Below, piece after piece: positions 1 through 10,822 of a stretch of DNA of 22,358 nt. The stretch is from NCBI GenBank assembly GCA_034437795.1, contig DAOTTI010000053.1:1-22358 (forward strand), in the 5' to 3' direction. The stretch comes from DAOTTI01 sp034437795 (lineage in GTDB: Bacteria; Chloroflexota; UBA11872; UBA12225). The notes beneath the pieces were generated by a model. That model was not told where the DNA came from. It saw only the letters and a list, made by a program, of their open reading frames with translations, and did no database searches. Position 1 is the first letter of the stretch. Each line of letters starts with the position of its first letter. Made by a program: the position numbers and the translations under genes.

Positions 1-2
1 GG

Positions 3-698
3 GGAGCGCCGGAGCGCGGCCCGCTGCCCCCCCACGCGGCGCCAGCCGCGCCAGCGCGACCGCCGTACCCGCTGCCGACGGGAGCAGGGGCGCACCGTCC
101 GCGCCCAGCGACGGGCATGCGCCCGCTCGGGCAGGTAGGGCTGACCTACATCGTGGCCGAGGACGCCAGTGGGGTCTACCTGATCGACCAGCACAGCGCG
201 CACGAGCGGGTGCTCTACGAGCAGTTGCTCCGCCAGGCGGAGGAGGCGCAGGCCTCGGGCGCAGGGGGCCCGCCGGCGCAACTGCTGCTGGAGCCGGAGG
301 CGGTGGAACTCAACGCGACCCAATCGGCGTGGCTGGCAGAGCACGCCTCCACCCTGGCGGCGTTCGGCTTTCAGCTCGAACCCTTCGGCGGGCACACCTG
401 GCTGCTGCGGGCGGTTCCGCGGCCCATGGCGGCGCGGGGCCGCGGGCGGGCGCTGGCCGAGCTGATCGACGGGCTGATCGAGCACGAGTACGGCGATGGG
501 CCGCTGGACGACCAGGCGCGCTGGGCGATTGCCTGCCACAGCGCGGTGCGGGCCGGCGACGCCCTGGCGCCGGAGGAGATGGCGGCCCTGATCGAGCAGC
601 TGCAGCGCTGCGACATGCGCCGCACCTGCCCGCACGGCCGGCCGACGATGATCCACCTCAGCCACGCGCAGCTGGAGCGCGAGTTCGGACGGCGATGA
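3..698 (+). CDS. mutL: DNA mismatch repair protein MutL, C-terminal part (5' end outside window)
   Basis: The reading frame is open from the left edge to TGA at 696-698, so this is the last ~231 residues of MutL; the ATG at 117 is internal. The first ~38 codons are Pro/Ala/Arg-rich, as expected for the flexible linker between the N-terminal ATPase and the C-terminal dimerisation domain. The dimerisation/endonuclease domain follows. DQHSAHERVLYE matches the metal-binding nuclease motif DQHA(X)2E(X)4E with Ser for Ala. ACHSAVRAGD and CPHGRPTMIHLS are the other conserved C-terminal motifs. This is therefore the endonuclease-type MutL that nicks the strand after MutS recognises a mismatch, unlike the nuclease-less enterobacterial form. 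It converges on mutS, which lies on the other strand about 0.9 kb away. Family identification is firm; the N-terminal half cannot be seen. Confidence 0.95.
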   Translation, partial: GAPERGPLPPHAAPAAPARPPYPLPTGAGAHRPRPATGMRPLGQVGLTYIVAEDASGVYLIDQHSAHERVLYEQLLRQAEEAQASGAGGPPAQLLLEPEAVELNATQSAWLAEHASTLAAFGFQLEPFGGHTWLLRAVPRPMAARGRGRALAELIDGLIEHEYGDGPLDDQARWAIACHSAVRAGDALAPEEMAALIEQLQRCDMRRTCPHGRPTMIHLSHAQLEREFGRR

Positions 699-776
699 GG
701 CGGTCAGTGGCGCGCCAAGCTGGTCCATCGCCACGGGTGAGAGGGCGATCTGCTATCGTAGCGGCGAGGGGAGGCC

Positions 777-1419
777 ATGGCCGCACCAGCCGGCTCCGTG
801 GCGCCGGCAGCAGAGGCAGAGACGGCAGAAGAACGGCTCGCAGTGGCGCGCCGGCGCTTCACCGTTGACGAGGACTACCGCATGGCCGAAGCCAGCATCC
901 TTTGCGCCGGAGGAGCGGGTGGAGCTGATTGACGGGGAGATTGTGCCGTTGAGCCCGATCAGCGACCGCCACCAGGCCTGCGTCGGCCGTTTAACCTAAC
1001 GCGTCGTGCGGCGCGTCGGCGACCCAGCCATCGTGCGTGTCCAGGGGCCGATACGCCTCGACGACCGCGCCGAGCCGGAGCCAGACCTGGCGCTCCTGCG
1101 CCCGCGTCCGGACTATTATGCCTCCGGCCACCCGCGCCCCCAGGACGTCCTGCTTATCGTCGGGGTCGCGGAGACCTCCCTCGCCTGCGACCGCCCCGTC
1201 AAGCTGCTGCGCTACGCCCAGGCTGGCATCCCCGAGGTCTGGCTGCTGATCCTGGCCGACCCGAGCGATCCCCGCAGGGGACAGGCCACAGTTTGGACGT
1301 CTATCGCAAGCCATCGCCCGACGGCTAGCGCGATGCGTTGCTACGTGCGGGAGGAACGACTGGCGCTCCAGGCGCTCCCCGACCTCTCCTTCCTCATGGC
1401 TGAGGTGCTCGGCGCCTGA
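777..1419 (+). pseudogene. Decayed Uma2-family (DUF820) nuclease-like gene
   Basis: Pieces of one Uma2/DUF820 protein are spread over two frames. From ATG 777 the frame reads RRFTVDEDYRMAEASIL. An apparent extra T near 901-903 then shifts to the frame reading APEERVELIDGEIVPLSPI. That frame is stopped by TAA at 997-999, where a CAA codon would fit. The same frame continues from GTG 1006 with IRLDDRAEPEPDLALLRPRP and AGIPEVWLL. A stretch at about 1275-1335 is out of register: its homologous reading (LDVYRKPSPDG) lies in another frame and has TAG at 1326-1328. The original frame returns with CYVREERLALQALPDLS and ends at 1419. That makes at least four lesions. Uma2 proteins have a PD-(D/E)XK-like fold and are often present in many copies in cyanobacteria and Chloroflexota; their role is mostly unknown. 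A shortened product from GTG 1006 is possible but would lack the N-terminal third. Confidence 0.85.
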
Positions 1420-1589
1420 TGACCCGCCCACGCCGCGGCGGCGCTCTCGTCGCCAGCCGCCGTCGGCGAGGCGAATGCAGGGCCCTGCCCACACCGTCGG
1501 CGACACCTCCCGCGCTCAGCCGGCCCGCTGCCCCGAACGCCTCTATCCACTGCGGCGGCGGCGCCAGCCTGTGGCGGCAGGCCCGCGGC

Positions 1590-4775
<3,186 letters not shown>

Positions 4776-4789
4776 TCTAACGGGCGGCA

Positions 4790-4868
4790 GGAGTGCGGAG
4801 TAGAGAGTAGCGATGAGCGAGGAGCGACGAGGGCTCCGTCCTCGCTCATCGCTCCCTCGCTACGCGTC
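4790..4868. repeat. Heptad-repeat spacer with 15-bp perfect inverted repeat (rseP-mutS gap)
   Basis: Nine consecutive 7-bp units run from 4790 to 4852 (GGAGTGC, GGAGTAG, AGAGTAG, CGATGAG and so on), turning from GAG-rich to CTC-rich in the middle. This produces a perfect 15-bp inverted repeat: AGCGATGAGCGAGGA at 4809-4823 against its complement at 4839-4853, with a 15-nt loop. There is no T-tract on either side, so a simple intrinsic terminator is not supported. The element lies between rseP and mutS, which are read in the same direction. Confidence 0.75.
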
Positions 4869-5915
4869 CTACGTCGGGATGAGGCGCCGGACGTCGTTGT
4901 AGGAGACGAAGAGCATGAGGGTGATGAGGAGCATCAGGCCGACGAAGTGGATAATCCCTTCCACCTGCGGGTTGACCCGCCGCCCGCCACGGATGCCCTC
5001 CAGGGCGACGAAGGCCAGGCGCGCGCCATCTAGCCCGGGGATGGGGAGCATGTTAAAGATGGCCAGGTTGAGGCTGAGGAAGGCGGTGAAGTGCAGGAGG
5101 TAGGTCAGGCCCGCCTGGGCGGCCCGCCCCGTCATCTGGGCGATGCCGACGGGGCCGGCCAGCTCGGCCGGCGCCTCGCGCGTCACCACCTGCGCCAGCC
5201 CGTGGAAGAAGAGCCGGATGGTCTCGCCCGTGCGAACCAGACCTAGCGGGATCGCCTCCCAGACCGGATGGCGCACCGTGACGTACTCCGGCCCCAGGGC
5301 AATCCCGATCATGATCCGCCCGTCCGGCAGCGTCCGCGGCGTGAGCCGAAGGTGCCGCTCCTGACCCTCCCGCTGGACCACTACCTCGATCTCGCGCTCT
5401 CCCGCGGCCCGCACCGCGCGCCGCACGTCGTCCGGCTCGTGGATCGGTTGCTCGGCGACGCTCACGAAGATGTCGCCTTCCTGTAGCCCGGCCACCGCGG
5501 CCGGCGAGCCGGGCTGGACGCCATAGATCTGCACGCGCCCGCAGCCGTCGCAGGGCACCGGCTCGCCGACGACTAGCGCGGCGCTGAACAGGAGCGGCAC
5601 CAGCAGGAGGTTCATCGCGCTGCCCGCGGCCAGCACCACGGCACGCGTGGTCTTGCTCTTGGAGGCGAACGACTGCGGATCGCCGGGCGAGGCGTTCTCA
5701 CCCAGCATCTTGACGAAGCCTCCCAACGGGAGCAGGTTGATGGAGTAGACGGTCTCGCCTATCTTGACACCGAACAGGCGGGGCGGGTAGCCGAATCCGA
5801 ACTCCTGGACCTTGATGCCGGCGCGCTTGGCCATCACGAAGTGGCCGAGCTCATGGGCAAAGACGAGCAGGCTAAGGACCGCCAGGAAGGTGAGGAGCGT
5901 GGGGAAGAATGTCAT
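4869..5915 (-). CDS. rseP: Site-2 intramembrane zinc metalloprotease RseP/RasP
   Basis: This is a membrane-embedded protease of the M50 (site-2 protease) family that cleaves transmembrane segments of regulators such as anti-sigma factors. The first helix carries HELGH (H21, E22, H25 from the ATG used here), the zinc-binding HExxH motif. It is followed by the FGFGYPPRLFG / LLPLGGFVKMLGE segment typical of RseP. One PDZ domain is recognisable (GVQPGSPAAVAGLQEGDI). The C-terminal membrane part has NMLPIPGLDG, the NPxPxLDG-like third metal-ligand motif, then a final hydrophobic helix. ATG 5915 is preferred over the upstream TTG at 5948, because the family starts a few residues before the first membrane helix and the upstream codons lie in repeat DNA. 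Length 348 aa fits the single-PDZ form. It follows dxr, as in many bacteria. Confidence 0.93.
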   Translation of the reverse strand: MTFFPTLLTFLAVLSLLVFAHELGHFVMAKRAGIKVQEFGFGYPPRLFGVKIGETVYSINLLPLGGFVKMLGENASPGDPQSFASKSKTTRAVVLAAGSAMNLLLVPLLFSAALVVGEPVPCDGCGRVQIYGVQPGSPAAVAGLQEGDIFVSVAEQPIHEPDDVRRAVRAAGEREIEVVVQREGQERHLRLTPRTLPDGRIMIGIALGPEYVTVRHPVWEAIPLGLVRTGETIRLFFHGLAQVVTREAPAELAGPVGIAQMTGRAAQAGLTYLLHFTAFLSLNLAIFNMLPIPGLDGARLAFVALEGIRGGRRVNPQVEGIIHFVGLMLLITLMLFVSYNDVRRLIPT

Positions 5916-5934
5916 GCGTCTCGCGCTGAAATAG

Positions 5935-5962
5935 CCTATACACGTCAAAGTTCAAAGTTCAA
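5935..5962 (-). promoter_or_regulatory. Possible sigma70-type promoter for rseP within the repeat block
   Basis: On the minus strand TTGAAC (5962-5957) and TATAGG (5940-5935) are 16 bp apart and lie about 20 bp upstream of the preferred rseP ATG at 5915. Each box matches consensus in four of six positions. The -35-like box is one unit of the TTGAACT heptad repeat. This is a pattern match only. Confidence 0.3.
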
Positions 5963-6045
5963 GGTCCTCGCCCCAAGGTCCACGATCCAGATGACGTTCC
6001 ATCTACACACACTTTGAACCTTGAGCCTTGAACGTTGAACGTTCC
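5945..6045. repeat. Heptad-repeat block spanning the dxr 3' end and the dxr-rseP gap
   Basis: On the plus strand TCAAAGT, TCAAAGT, TCAAGGT and later CCAAGGT units follow one another at 7-bp steps from 5945. The far side (6010-6043) holds the complementary family in inverted orientation: TTGAACC, TTGAGCC, TTGAACG, TTGAACG. The last ~13 codons of dxr and its stop codon are made of this repeat, and the near side supplies a promoter-like sequence for rseP. Confidence 0.75.
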
Positions 6046-7217
6046 CGGGCGAGGCGGCGGCAGGTCTCCGCCGCCACGTGGCGCGCCTGGCGGTCGACCT
6101 CCAGCAGGTGATCCAGGCTCTCCACGGGACTGGGTACAACGGCTTCTAACGCCGCGCCGACCACGTGAGGGATGTCCATAAAGCCAATCGCTCCGCGCAG
6201 GAAGTGTTCCACCGCCACCTCGTCGGCGGCGCAGAGTACGGTTGGGGCGGTGCCGCCGGCGGCGCCGGCCTCCAGCGCCAGCCGGAGGCAGGGGAACCGG
6301 TCCAGGTCCGGCCGCTCGAAGTGGAGGCGCCCGATCGTGGCCAGATCAAAGGGCCGGCGTACCGGCTCCGGCCGCGGGAGCCGCTCCCCACGGCTGAGCG
6401 CCAGCTGAATGGGGAGCTTCATGTCCGGCCAGCCGAGCTGGGCCTTGAGCGAGCCGTCCACGAACTCGACCAGCGAATGGATGATGCTCTCGGGGTGCAC
6501 GACCACGTCGATCTGGTCCAGGCGCAGCTGGAAGAGCCAGCGCGCTTCGATCGCCTCCAGGCCCTTATTCATCAAGGTCGCCGAATCGATCGTGACCTTG
6601 GGGCCCATGCGCCAGGTCGGGTGGGCCATGGCCTGCGCTACGTCCACGCGCCGCATCTGCTCCTGGGGCCAAGTGCGGAAGGGGCCGCCGGAGGCGGTGA
6701 GAATGATCCGCCGCACGGCCGCCGGCGCCTCGCCCGCCAGGCACTGCCAGATGGCGCTGTGCTCGCTATCGACCGGAAAGAGCCGCGCGCCAGCGCGCCG
6801 CGCCGCCTCGGTCACGAGCTCGCCGGCGATGACCAGGCTCTCCTTGTTGGCAAGGGCGATGTCCTTGCCGGCGGCCGCGGCGGCGAGCGTGGCCGGCATG
6901 GCGACCCGGCCAGATGTGGCGATCAGGACGACGTCGGCCTCCGGCAGGGTGGCCACCGTTGCCAGCTCGCCCTCGCCGCGAAGCAGCTGCCATGGCCCCC
7001 GCTCCAGCGCCTCGAGCGCCTCGACTTCGGGGGCCGCGCCGGCCAGGCAGACCACGGCGGGGCGAAACTCGGCCGCCTGCTGCGCCAGCACCTCCACGCT
7101 GCGGGCGGCCGCCAGGGCCACCACCTGGAAGTACGGCCCTTGCTCGCGCACCACCTCCAGGGCCTGGCGCCCGATGGAGCCGGTGGAGCCGAGGATGGCC
7201 AAGCGGATCGGAGGCAT
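6003..7217 (-). CDS. dxr: 1-deoxy-D-xylulose 5-phosphate reductoisomerase
   Basis: Dxr converts 1-deoxy-D-xylulose 5-phosphate to 2-C-methyl-D-erythritol 4-phosphate with NADPH, the committed step of the MEP isoprenoid pathway. The NADPH-binding loop GSTGSIG is at residues 10-16. NKESLVIAGE, PVDSEHSAIWQCL and ILTASGGPFRTWP (metal and substrate binding) follow, then HPTWRMGPKVTIDSATLMNK, HPESIIHSLVEF and LGWPDMKLPIQ. All catalytic blocks are intact and the length (404 aa) is normal. ATG 7217 was chosen because the protein then begins MPPIRLAILGSTG, as in the family; a TTG three codons upstream (7226) is possible. No clear Shine-Dalgarno is visible. The last ~13 residues (ending STFKAQGSKCV) are encoded by the heptad repeat and do not resemble the family's usual end, so the native C-terminus has probably been replaced or extended. 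Confidence 0.95.
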   Translation of the reverse strand: MPPIRLAILGSTGSIGRQALEVVREQGPYFQVVALAAARSVEVLAQQAAEFRPAVVCLAGAAPEVEALEALERGPWQLLRGEGELATVATLPEADVVLIATSGRVAMPATLAAAAAGKDIALANKESLVIAGELVTEAARRAGARLFPVDSEHSAIWQCLAGEAPAAVRRIILTASGGPFRTWPQEQMRRVDVAQAMAHPTWRMGPKVTIDSATLMNKGLEAIEARWLFQLRLDQIDVVVHPESIIHSLVEFVDGSLKAQLGWPDMKLPIQLALSRGERLPRPEPVRRPFDLATIGRLHFERPDLDRFPCLRLALEAGAAGGTAPTVLCAADEVAVEHFLRGAIGFMDIPHVVGAALEAVVPSPVESLDHLLEVDRQARHVAAETCRRLARERSTFKAQGSKCV

Positions 7218-7397
7218 CGTGCTCAATGCGACGTACGGGGTACTGAGTGGCGCCCGGCCATGGTGCTGCGCCCTGCGCTGTTGGATCGTCGTCCGGCGCC
7301 CACCGATGCTTCCAGTGTGATTGTCCGGCGTTTCCGGGCACTGCTGGTGCTCCGCAGGAGCATGACCAGTTCCTTTTCCTGTGGCGCCGCCAGCGCG

Positions 7398-8459
7398 CTA
7401 GAGGGCGATGGCGGCCGCATAGTAGTAGACCAGCACAACGGTGAACAGCAGCGAGTCGATACGGTCCAGCATCCCGCCGTGGCCGGGGATCAGCGCGCTG
7501 GCGTCCTTGGCGCCGGCCTCGCGTTTAATCATGGACTCGGCCAGGTCACCGAGCTGAGCGGCAGAGGCCACCGCCAGGGCCAGCAGCGGCACGTGCCAGC
7601 TGGGAATCGGTAGCGGCGCCCAGCCCAGCGTCCGTTCCAGCACCGGCCCCACGAGCGGGATGGGGCTGCGCGCCACCAGCGTGACCAGGAGACAGAGCGC
7701 CAGCCCACCGGCGACCCCTTCCCAGCTCTTCTTCGGGCTGATCCAGGTCATGAAGCGGTGCCGGCCAAAGCGCGAGCCGACAAGATAGGCGCCAGAATCA
7801 TAGCCCCAGGTCGCGGCCAGGGTGTAGAAGACCCAGCCCCGCCCGGCCTCGCTACCCGGCTCGCCGAGCAGGCGCAGGGTGAGAAAATGGCTCATCAGCC
7901 AGGCCACGTAGAGCGTACCGGCGAGCGTGAGGGCCCACCCCACCAGCCGGCCACGCAGGTCCTGGCGCTCAAACAGCAGCACGATCAGGGGCAGGATCAC
8001 GGCGGCGGCCACGGAGAAGCGGGCCAGATAGGCAAACCGGTCCGGTCGCAGCAGGCCGGTGAGCGCCGGTCCGAGCGGGAGCGCCGGCAAGCTCCCCACG
8101 ATCAGGTCGCGCCCGCCGTTGGCCAGCAGCAGCTCAAAGGCCAGCAGGAAGCCGAGGGGCTGTACCAGGCGCGCCCCCGGCCGCGCGGAGAGGGAGTAGA
8201 ACTCACGTAAGGCCAGGAAGGTGACGATGGTCGTGCCGAGCACAAACCAGCCCCCGCCGGCGTAGACGCCCAGCAGGATTGGCGGCGCGATGACGAAGGC
8301 CGCGATCACTCGCCGCACGAGCGTTCCCGAGCGAGCGGCCGCCGGCGCCGGCTGGACCGAGGCGGTGGCGGGTGGCTGCTCCGCTGCCTCCGGCGGGCCG
8401 GCGCGCCTGGCTCGGGTCCGTCCCCTGGCCGCCGCAGACGGGGCGAAGCTCTCGACCAT
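7398..8459 (-). CDS. cdsA: Phosphatidate cytidylyltransferase (CDP-diglyceride synthase)
   Basis: CdsA makes CDP-diacylglycerol from phosphatidic acid and CTP in the cytoplasmic membrane, feeding phospholipid synthesis. The C-terminus carries the full family signature at about residues 309-335: SMIKREAGAKD, then IPGHGGMLDRID with the metal-binding aspartates. KSWEGVAGGL, another conserved block, lies upstream. Several hydrophobic helices cover most of the protein. The first ~48 residues are an Ala/Pro/Arg-rich, probably disordered cytoplasmic extension, so the protein (353 aa) is longer than the usual 260-290 aa. ATG 8459 has GGAG about 10 nt upstream, which supports this start. The gene sits 97 bp after frr with no uppS between, and 180 bp before dxr. 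Function is secure. Confidence 0.93.
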   Translation of the reverse strand: MVESFAPSAAARGRTRARRAGPPEAAEQPPATASVQPAPAAARSGTLVRRVIAAFVIAPPILLGVYAGGGWFVLGTTIVTFLALREFYSLSARPGARLVQPLGFLLAFELLLANGGRDLIVGSLPALPLGPALTGLLRPDRFAYLARFSVAAAVILPLIVLLFERQDLRGRLVGWALTLAGTLYVAWLMSHFLTLRLLGEPGSEAGRGWVFYTLAATWGYDSGAYLVGSRFGRHRFMTWISPKKSWEGVAGGLALCLLVTLVARSPIPLVGPVLERTLGWAPLPIPSWHVPLLALAVASAAQLGDLAESMIKREAGAKDASALIPGHGGMLDRIDSLLFTVVLVYYYAAAIAL

Positions 8460-8556
8460 TAGCAGTCCGCTCCACCTCGGGCTAGGGACGTATGGACCCG
8501 CCCGGACTTTGGCCCGCCGCCCTGCGGCCTGCGCCGTCTGCCGGCCACGGCGCCAC

Positions 8557-9126
8557 CTAGACTTCCAGCACCTCGGCCTCCTTGCTCTGGCCGAGGCGGT
8601 CAGCTTCCGCGATGAAGCGGTCGGTCACGCGTTGCAACTGGTTCTCGGCGTCTCTGAGATCGTCCTCCGTGATCAGGTTCTCGCGTCGCAGGTCACGGAG
8701 GTCGTTGTGCGCCTCCCGCCGTACGTTACGGATGGCGACCCGCCCCTCCTCCACCCGGTGGTGGACGAGCTTGACCAGGTCCCGCCGGCGCTCCTCGGTC
8801 AGGGGCGGCAGCGTGATCCGGATCACGTTGCCATCGTTGGACGGCGTCAGGCCCAGCTCGCTCTTCATGATCGCCTTCTCGATCGCCGGAATGGCGCCCT
8901 TGTCCCACGGCTGGATCACGATCAGGCGGGGCTCCGGCACAGTGATGCCGGCCAGCTGATTGAGCGGGAGCTCGGAGCCGTAGTACTCGACGTGGAGACG
9001 GTCGACCAGCGCCGCGCTGGCGCGGCCGGTACGGATCGTGGCCAGGTCGTGCTGGAGGATCTCCACCGCCTTGGCCATCTTCTTCTCGGCCTCGGCGATG
9101 ACCTCGGCTACCGGGTCGTCAGACAT
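8557..9126 (-). CDS. frr: Ribosome recycling factor
   Basis: RRF, with EF-G, splits the post-termination ribosome. The 189-residue length is normal. Characteristic stretches are LATIRTGRASAALVDRL in the first helix, VEYYGSELPLNQLAGI, ITVPEPRLIVIQPWDK, and IRITLPPLTEERRRDLVK in the second domain, followed by the long C-terminal helix that completes the three-helix bundle. A GAGGGG Shine-Dalgarno lies about 6 nt upstream of ATG 9126. It follows pyrH by 65 bp, the standard order. Confidence 0.97.
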   Translation of the reverse strand: MSDDPVAEVIAEAEKKMAKAVEILQHDLATIRTGRASAALVDRLHVEYYGSELPLNQLAGITVPEPRLIVIQPWDKGAIPAIEKAIMKSELGLTPSNDGNVIRITLPPLTEERRRDLVKLVHHRVEEGRVAIRNVRREAHNDLRDLRRENLITEDDLRDAENQLQRVTDRFIAEADRLGQSKEAEVLEV

Positions 9127-9191
9127 TGCTTCCCCTCGCTCCTATCGTCTCACTGGAACAGTGCGGATGGCAATCCCACCGGCGGGCGTCC

Positions 9192-9995
9192 TCACGGCCC
9201 GACGTAGGTTCCGACGGCTTCCCCACGAATGGCGCGCGTCAGGGCCCCCTCCTCCTCTAGGCGGAAGACAACCAGGGGCAGGTTGTGCTCCATGCACATG
9301 GAGATGGCGGTGCTATCCATGACGGCGAGGCGCTTGTTTAGAATGTCCAGGTAGGTCAGACGGTCGTACTTTCGGGCCCCGGGCACCTTCCGCGGATCGG
9401 CATCGTAGATGCCGTCGACGTAGGTGGCCTTGAACAGCACCTGGGCCCCGATCTCCATAGCACGAAGTGCGCCGGCCGTATCGGTGCTGAAGAACGGGTT
9501 GCCCGTGCCGGCGCCGAAGATGACCACCTTTCCGTCCTCAAGGTGGTCGATGGCGCGGCGCCGGATGTAGGGCTCGGCCACCTGGCGCATCTCGATGGCC
9601 GTCTGCACGCGTGTGATGATGCCCTCCCGTTCCAGGGCCTCCTGCAGGGCCAGGGCGTTCATCACCGTGCCCAGCATGCCGATATAGTCGGCCTGGGCCG
9701 CCTCCATCCCGTACTGCACGGCGTCGCGCCCCCGCCACAGGTTGCCGCCGCCGATCACGATCGCTAGCTCGACGCCGGTCTCGCGGATGGAGCGGGCCAG
9801 CAGCGCCGCGATGCGCTGCACCGCCCGCGGATCGATCCCGTAGCGCCCCTCGCCGACGAGGTGCTCGCCCCCCATCTTGAGCAGCACCCGCCGGTACTTG
9901 ATCGGGGGCCGCGCCGCGGTGAGCGGCATGGAGGACGACCGCACGGCCTCGGTATTCCCTCCGGCAATGACCTGGGCGACGGCATCCGACTTCAT
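9192..9995 (-). CDS. pyrH: Uridylate (UMP) kinase
   Basis: PyrH phosphorylates UMP to UDP with ATP. It is a hexameric amino-acid-kinase-fold enzyme unrelated to eukaryotic UMP/CMP kinases. Motifs seen are YRRVLLKMGGEHL (phosphate-binding strand; most homologues have SGE rather than GGE), IGGGNLWRG at 81-89, DYIGMLGTVMNALALQ, FGAGTGNPFFSTDTAGALRA, KATYVDGIYDADP and MDSTAISMCMEHNLP. At 267 residues it is about 25 longer than usual because of an N-terminal extension before the first strand. The upstream ATG 9995 has a strong AGGGAGG Shine-Dalgarno 4-5 nt away, which favours it over the internal Met at 9929. The gene follows tsf after a repeat-filled 180-bp gap. Confidence 0.95.
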   Translation of the reverse strand: MKSDAVAQVIAGGNTEAVRSSSMPLTAARPPIKYRRVLLKMGGEHLVGEGRYGIDPRAVQRIAALLARSIRETGVELAIVIGGGNLWRGRDAVQYGMEAAQADYIGMLGTVMNALALQEALEREGIITRVQTAIEMRQVAEPYIRRRAIDHLEDGKVVIFGAGTGNPFFSTDTAGALRAMEIGAQVLFKATYVDGIYDADPRKVPGARKYDRLTYLDILNKRLAVMDSTAISMCMEHNLPLVVFRLEEEGALTRAIRGEAVGTYVGP

Positions 9996-10063
9996 CGGCC
10001 CTCCCTGCCAGCACGACGACGTGGCGAGCGCTCGTGGCGGTCCATCCCCTGATCCTGGGGTGA

Positions 10064-10181
10064 GAGATGCGTGATGCGTAATGCGCAGTGCGTGATGCGT
10101 AAAACGTAAGAGGCGATGAGGGATGGGAGCGGACTACCCGCTACTCGCTACTCGGCCCTCGCTACTCGCTACTCGCTACTT
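10064..10181. repeat. Long heptad-repeat block overlapping the tsf stop codon
   Basis: About 17 units of 7 bp run almost without interruption through 10064-10181. The first half is of the GTGATGC/GTAATGC type (units at 10064, 10071, 10078, 10085, 10092). The second half is of the GCTACTC type (10140, 10147, 10161, 10168, and GCTACTT at 10175), with one 6-bp unit between. The TAG stop of tsf (10176-10178) lies inside the last unit. This is the clearest copy of the family in the window. Confidence 0.85.
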
Positions 10182-10700
10182 GCCGAGTTCGAAGCGGACA
10201 AAGCGCCGCACCCGAATGTTCTCCCCCGTCTTGGCGATGGTCTCGGTAATCAGGTCCTGGATGGTGCGCGACTGGTCGCGGATGTAGGGTTGCGAGAGCA
10301 AGGCCATCTGCTCCACGTCCTGCGGGGAGAGCTGCTCGCGCTCGATCAACTCGGCGGGCACGTCCTCCTTCGAGAGGAAGCGGGGATTCATGGCCGCCAC
10401 CTGCATCGCCACTTCCCGCGCCAGCCAGCGGAAGGTCTCGTTGCGCGCCACGAAGTCCGTCTCGCAGTTCACCTCCACCAGGGCGCCAATGCGCCCCCCG
10501 CCGTGGATATAGGCCTCCACCAGGCCCTGGCCCGTCTCGCGCTCCGCCTTCTTTGCGGCGGTGGCGAAGCCCTTCTCGCGCAGGATGGCCTTGGCGCGGG
10601 CGACATCCCCTTCCGCCTCGGCCAGGGCACGCTTGCAATCCATGATCCCCGCGCCCGTCTCCTCGCGCAGGGCCTTGACGGCTTCAGTCGTAATCTGCAT
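10176..10700 (-). CDS. tsf: Elongation factor Ts (short form)
   Basis: EF-Ts exchanges GDP for GTP on EF-Tu. The N-terminal UBA-like domain reads VKALREETGAGIMDCKRALAEA, with DVARAKAILREKG next. The core has YIHGGGRIGALVEVNCETDFVARNE, in which TDFVARN is the EF-Tu contact signature. The C-terminal part (IAKTGENIRVRRFVRFELG) completes one subdomain only. At 174 residues it is the compact type known from Thermus-like and related lineages, not the ~280-residue enterobacterial form. AGGA lies about 8 nt upstream of ATG 10700. The stop codon falls in heptad-repeat DNA, but the protein end looks natural. It follows rpsB by about 120 bp, the standard order. Confidence 0.95.
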   Translation of the reverse strand: MQITTEAVKALREETGAGIMDCKRALAEAEGDVARAKAILREKGFATAAKKAERETGQGLVEAYIHGGGRIGALVEVNCETDFVARNETFRWLAREVAMQVAAMNPRFLSKEDVPAELIEREQLSPQDVEQMALLSQPYIRDQSRTIQDLITETIAKTGENIRVRRFVRFELGK

Positions 10701-10822
10701 CTGGTTCGTCCTGCGTCCTGTGATGATGGCGTGATGAGGGCGCCGCGGGGGAGAGCCAGCGGCCCCAGCGGCATGGCCATCCGTCCACGCCCCGTGCCGC
10801 CAGGGCCGCCGCTCCCGTGGCG

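Noticed and set aside
5913..5948. TTG start at 5948 for rseP
   Set aside because: It adds 11 residues encoded by repeat/promoter-like DNA; ATG 5915 places the first membrane helix as in the family.
7330..7365. Hairpin (TGCTCC/GGAGCA) between cdsA and dxr as a terminator
   Set aside because: The stem is only 6 bp with a bulged extension and has no T-tract on the transcribed side.
6165..7613. Plus-strand open frame of about 480 codons opposite dxr and the end of cdsA
   Set aside because: It is a shadow of dxr/cdsA; its His/Gly/Arg-rich translation is typical of the complement of GC-biased codons.
10064..10181. Heptad tract as a CRISPR array
   Set aside because: Units are 7 bp and continuous, with no spacers and no cas genes nearby.
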